NCBI GenBank assembly: GCA_039621445.1
Contig: CP154956.1
Location: 79,046,474 to 79,110,473, forward strand
Origin: Euglena gracilis
Taxonomy: Eukaryota; Euglenida; Euglenophyceae; Euglenales
DNA length: 64,000 nt
Direction of reading: 5' to 3'
Positions 63,700 through 64,000 of the stretch are shown here, piece by piece. Each line of letters begins with the position of its first letter. Within the stretch, counting starts at the first letter, position 1. The notes under the pieces were generated by a model. The model saw only the letters and a program-made list of their open reading frames with translations. It was not told where the DNA came from and did not search any database. The position numbers and the translations under genes are program-made.

Positions 63700-64000
63700 T
63701 TTCTGGCTGAAGACCCCCCCCCAAAAAACTGCTCAAACATGATTACCATATGTCCAAAAACCCTCAAACAGTTGAGCAACAAAAGTTGTCCCCCAAAACG
63801 ATTTGGAAACACCACGAATTTTTGAAATTTTGGGCCCTCAAACAGTTGTGCAACAAAAGGTATTTGCCCCCCAAAACGGCTTGGAAACACAAGGGATTTT
63901 GTTATTTTGGGGCCCGCGAACAGTTGAGCAACAAAATGGATTTGCCCCCCAAAAGGACTTGGAAACGCAAGGGATTTTGTTTTTTTGGGGCCCGCGAATA
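63700..64000. repeat. ~75-bp tandem repeat, three to four units, running off the window
   Basis: Units of CCCCCCAAAACGRYTTGGAA, CACAAGGGATTTTGTTATTT, GGGCCCKCRAACAGTTGWGC. The diverged copy is at 43545-43700. Confidence 0.75.

Overview
The window looks like nuclear DNA of a eukaryote whose genome is dominated by transposable elements. Protein-coding signal is sparse, spliceosomal-type (GT...AG) introns fit two genes, three tRNA-like sequences occur, and most of the sequence is retroelements, DNA transposons, satellites and foldbacks. The species cannot be named from this sequence. DIRS-type tyrosine-recombinase retrotransposons, a pogo-like transposase and a four-helix tetraspan gene would fit many protists or invertebrates. 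Long C or G runs sit at the ends of nearly every DNA-element family.

Layout. 1-2311: a frameshifted unknown reading frame, Pro/Ala-rich with a cysteine-rich zinc-binding-like segment. 2300-4870: non-coding sequence with a series of short hairpins capped by GAAAC. 4874-15227: an old DIRS element (DIRS-A) whose interior has been inverted between its terminal inverted repeats. It carries a 1.1-kb gag-like insert (6426-7517), and a younger DIRS element (DIRS-B, 10541-15154) sits inside its right repeat. 15.2-23.4 kb: mostly unassigned, with foldback repeats. 23.4-31 kb: two copies of a composite element made of 163-bp satellite units, a GC-rich block, a 19-bp minisatellite and a conserved end module, with tRNA-like sequences between. 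31-37.8 kb: MITEs, palindromes and a split tetraspan gene. 38-42.8 kb: an hAT-like element, MITEs and a pogo-like transposase. 43.8-49.35 kb: a multi-level nest of transposons including a third composite-element copy. 49.5-57.3 kb: MITEs, foldbacks and a repeat family with a covarying hairpin. 57.5-58.7 kb: an inverted-repeat element with an ORF ending in a PHD-like zinc motif. 59-64 kb: further MITEs, including a 523-bp hAT-like element holding about ten palindromic repeats.

How it works together. Almost nothing here looks like a host pathway. The DIRS genes (Gag, RT, RNase H, methyltransferase-like, tyrosine recombinase) are parts of one life cycle but all carry stops or frameshifts. The pogo-like and hAT-like remnants are possible sources of activity for the MITEs with TA and 8-bp duplications. 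The only good host-gene candidate is the tetraspan gene at 34981-37039. Frame changes occur in most coding remnants, several in homopolymers, so sequencing or assembly indels cannot be separated from real decay here.
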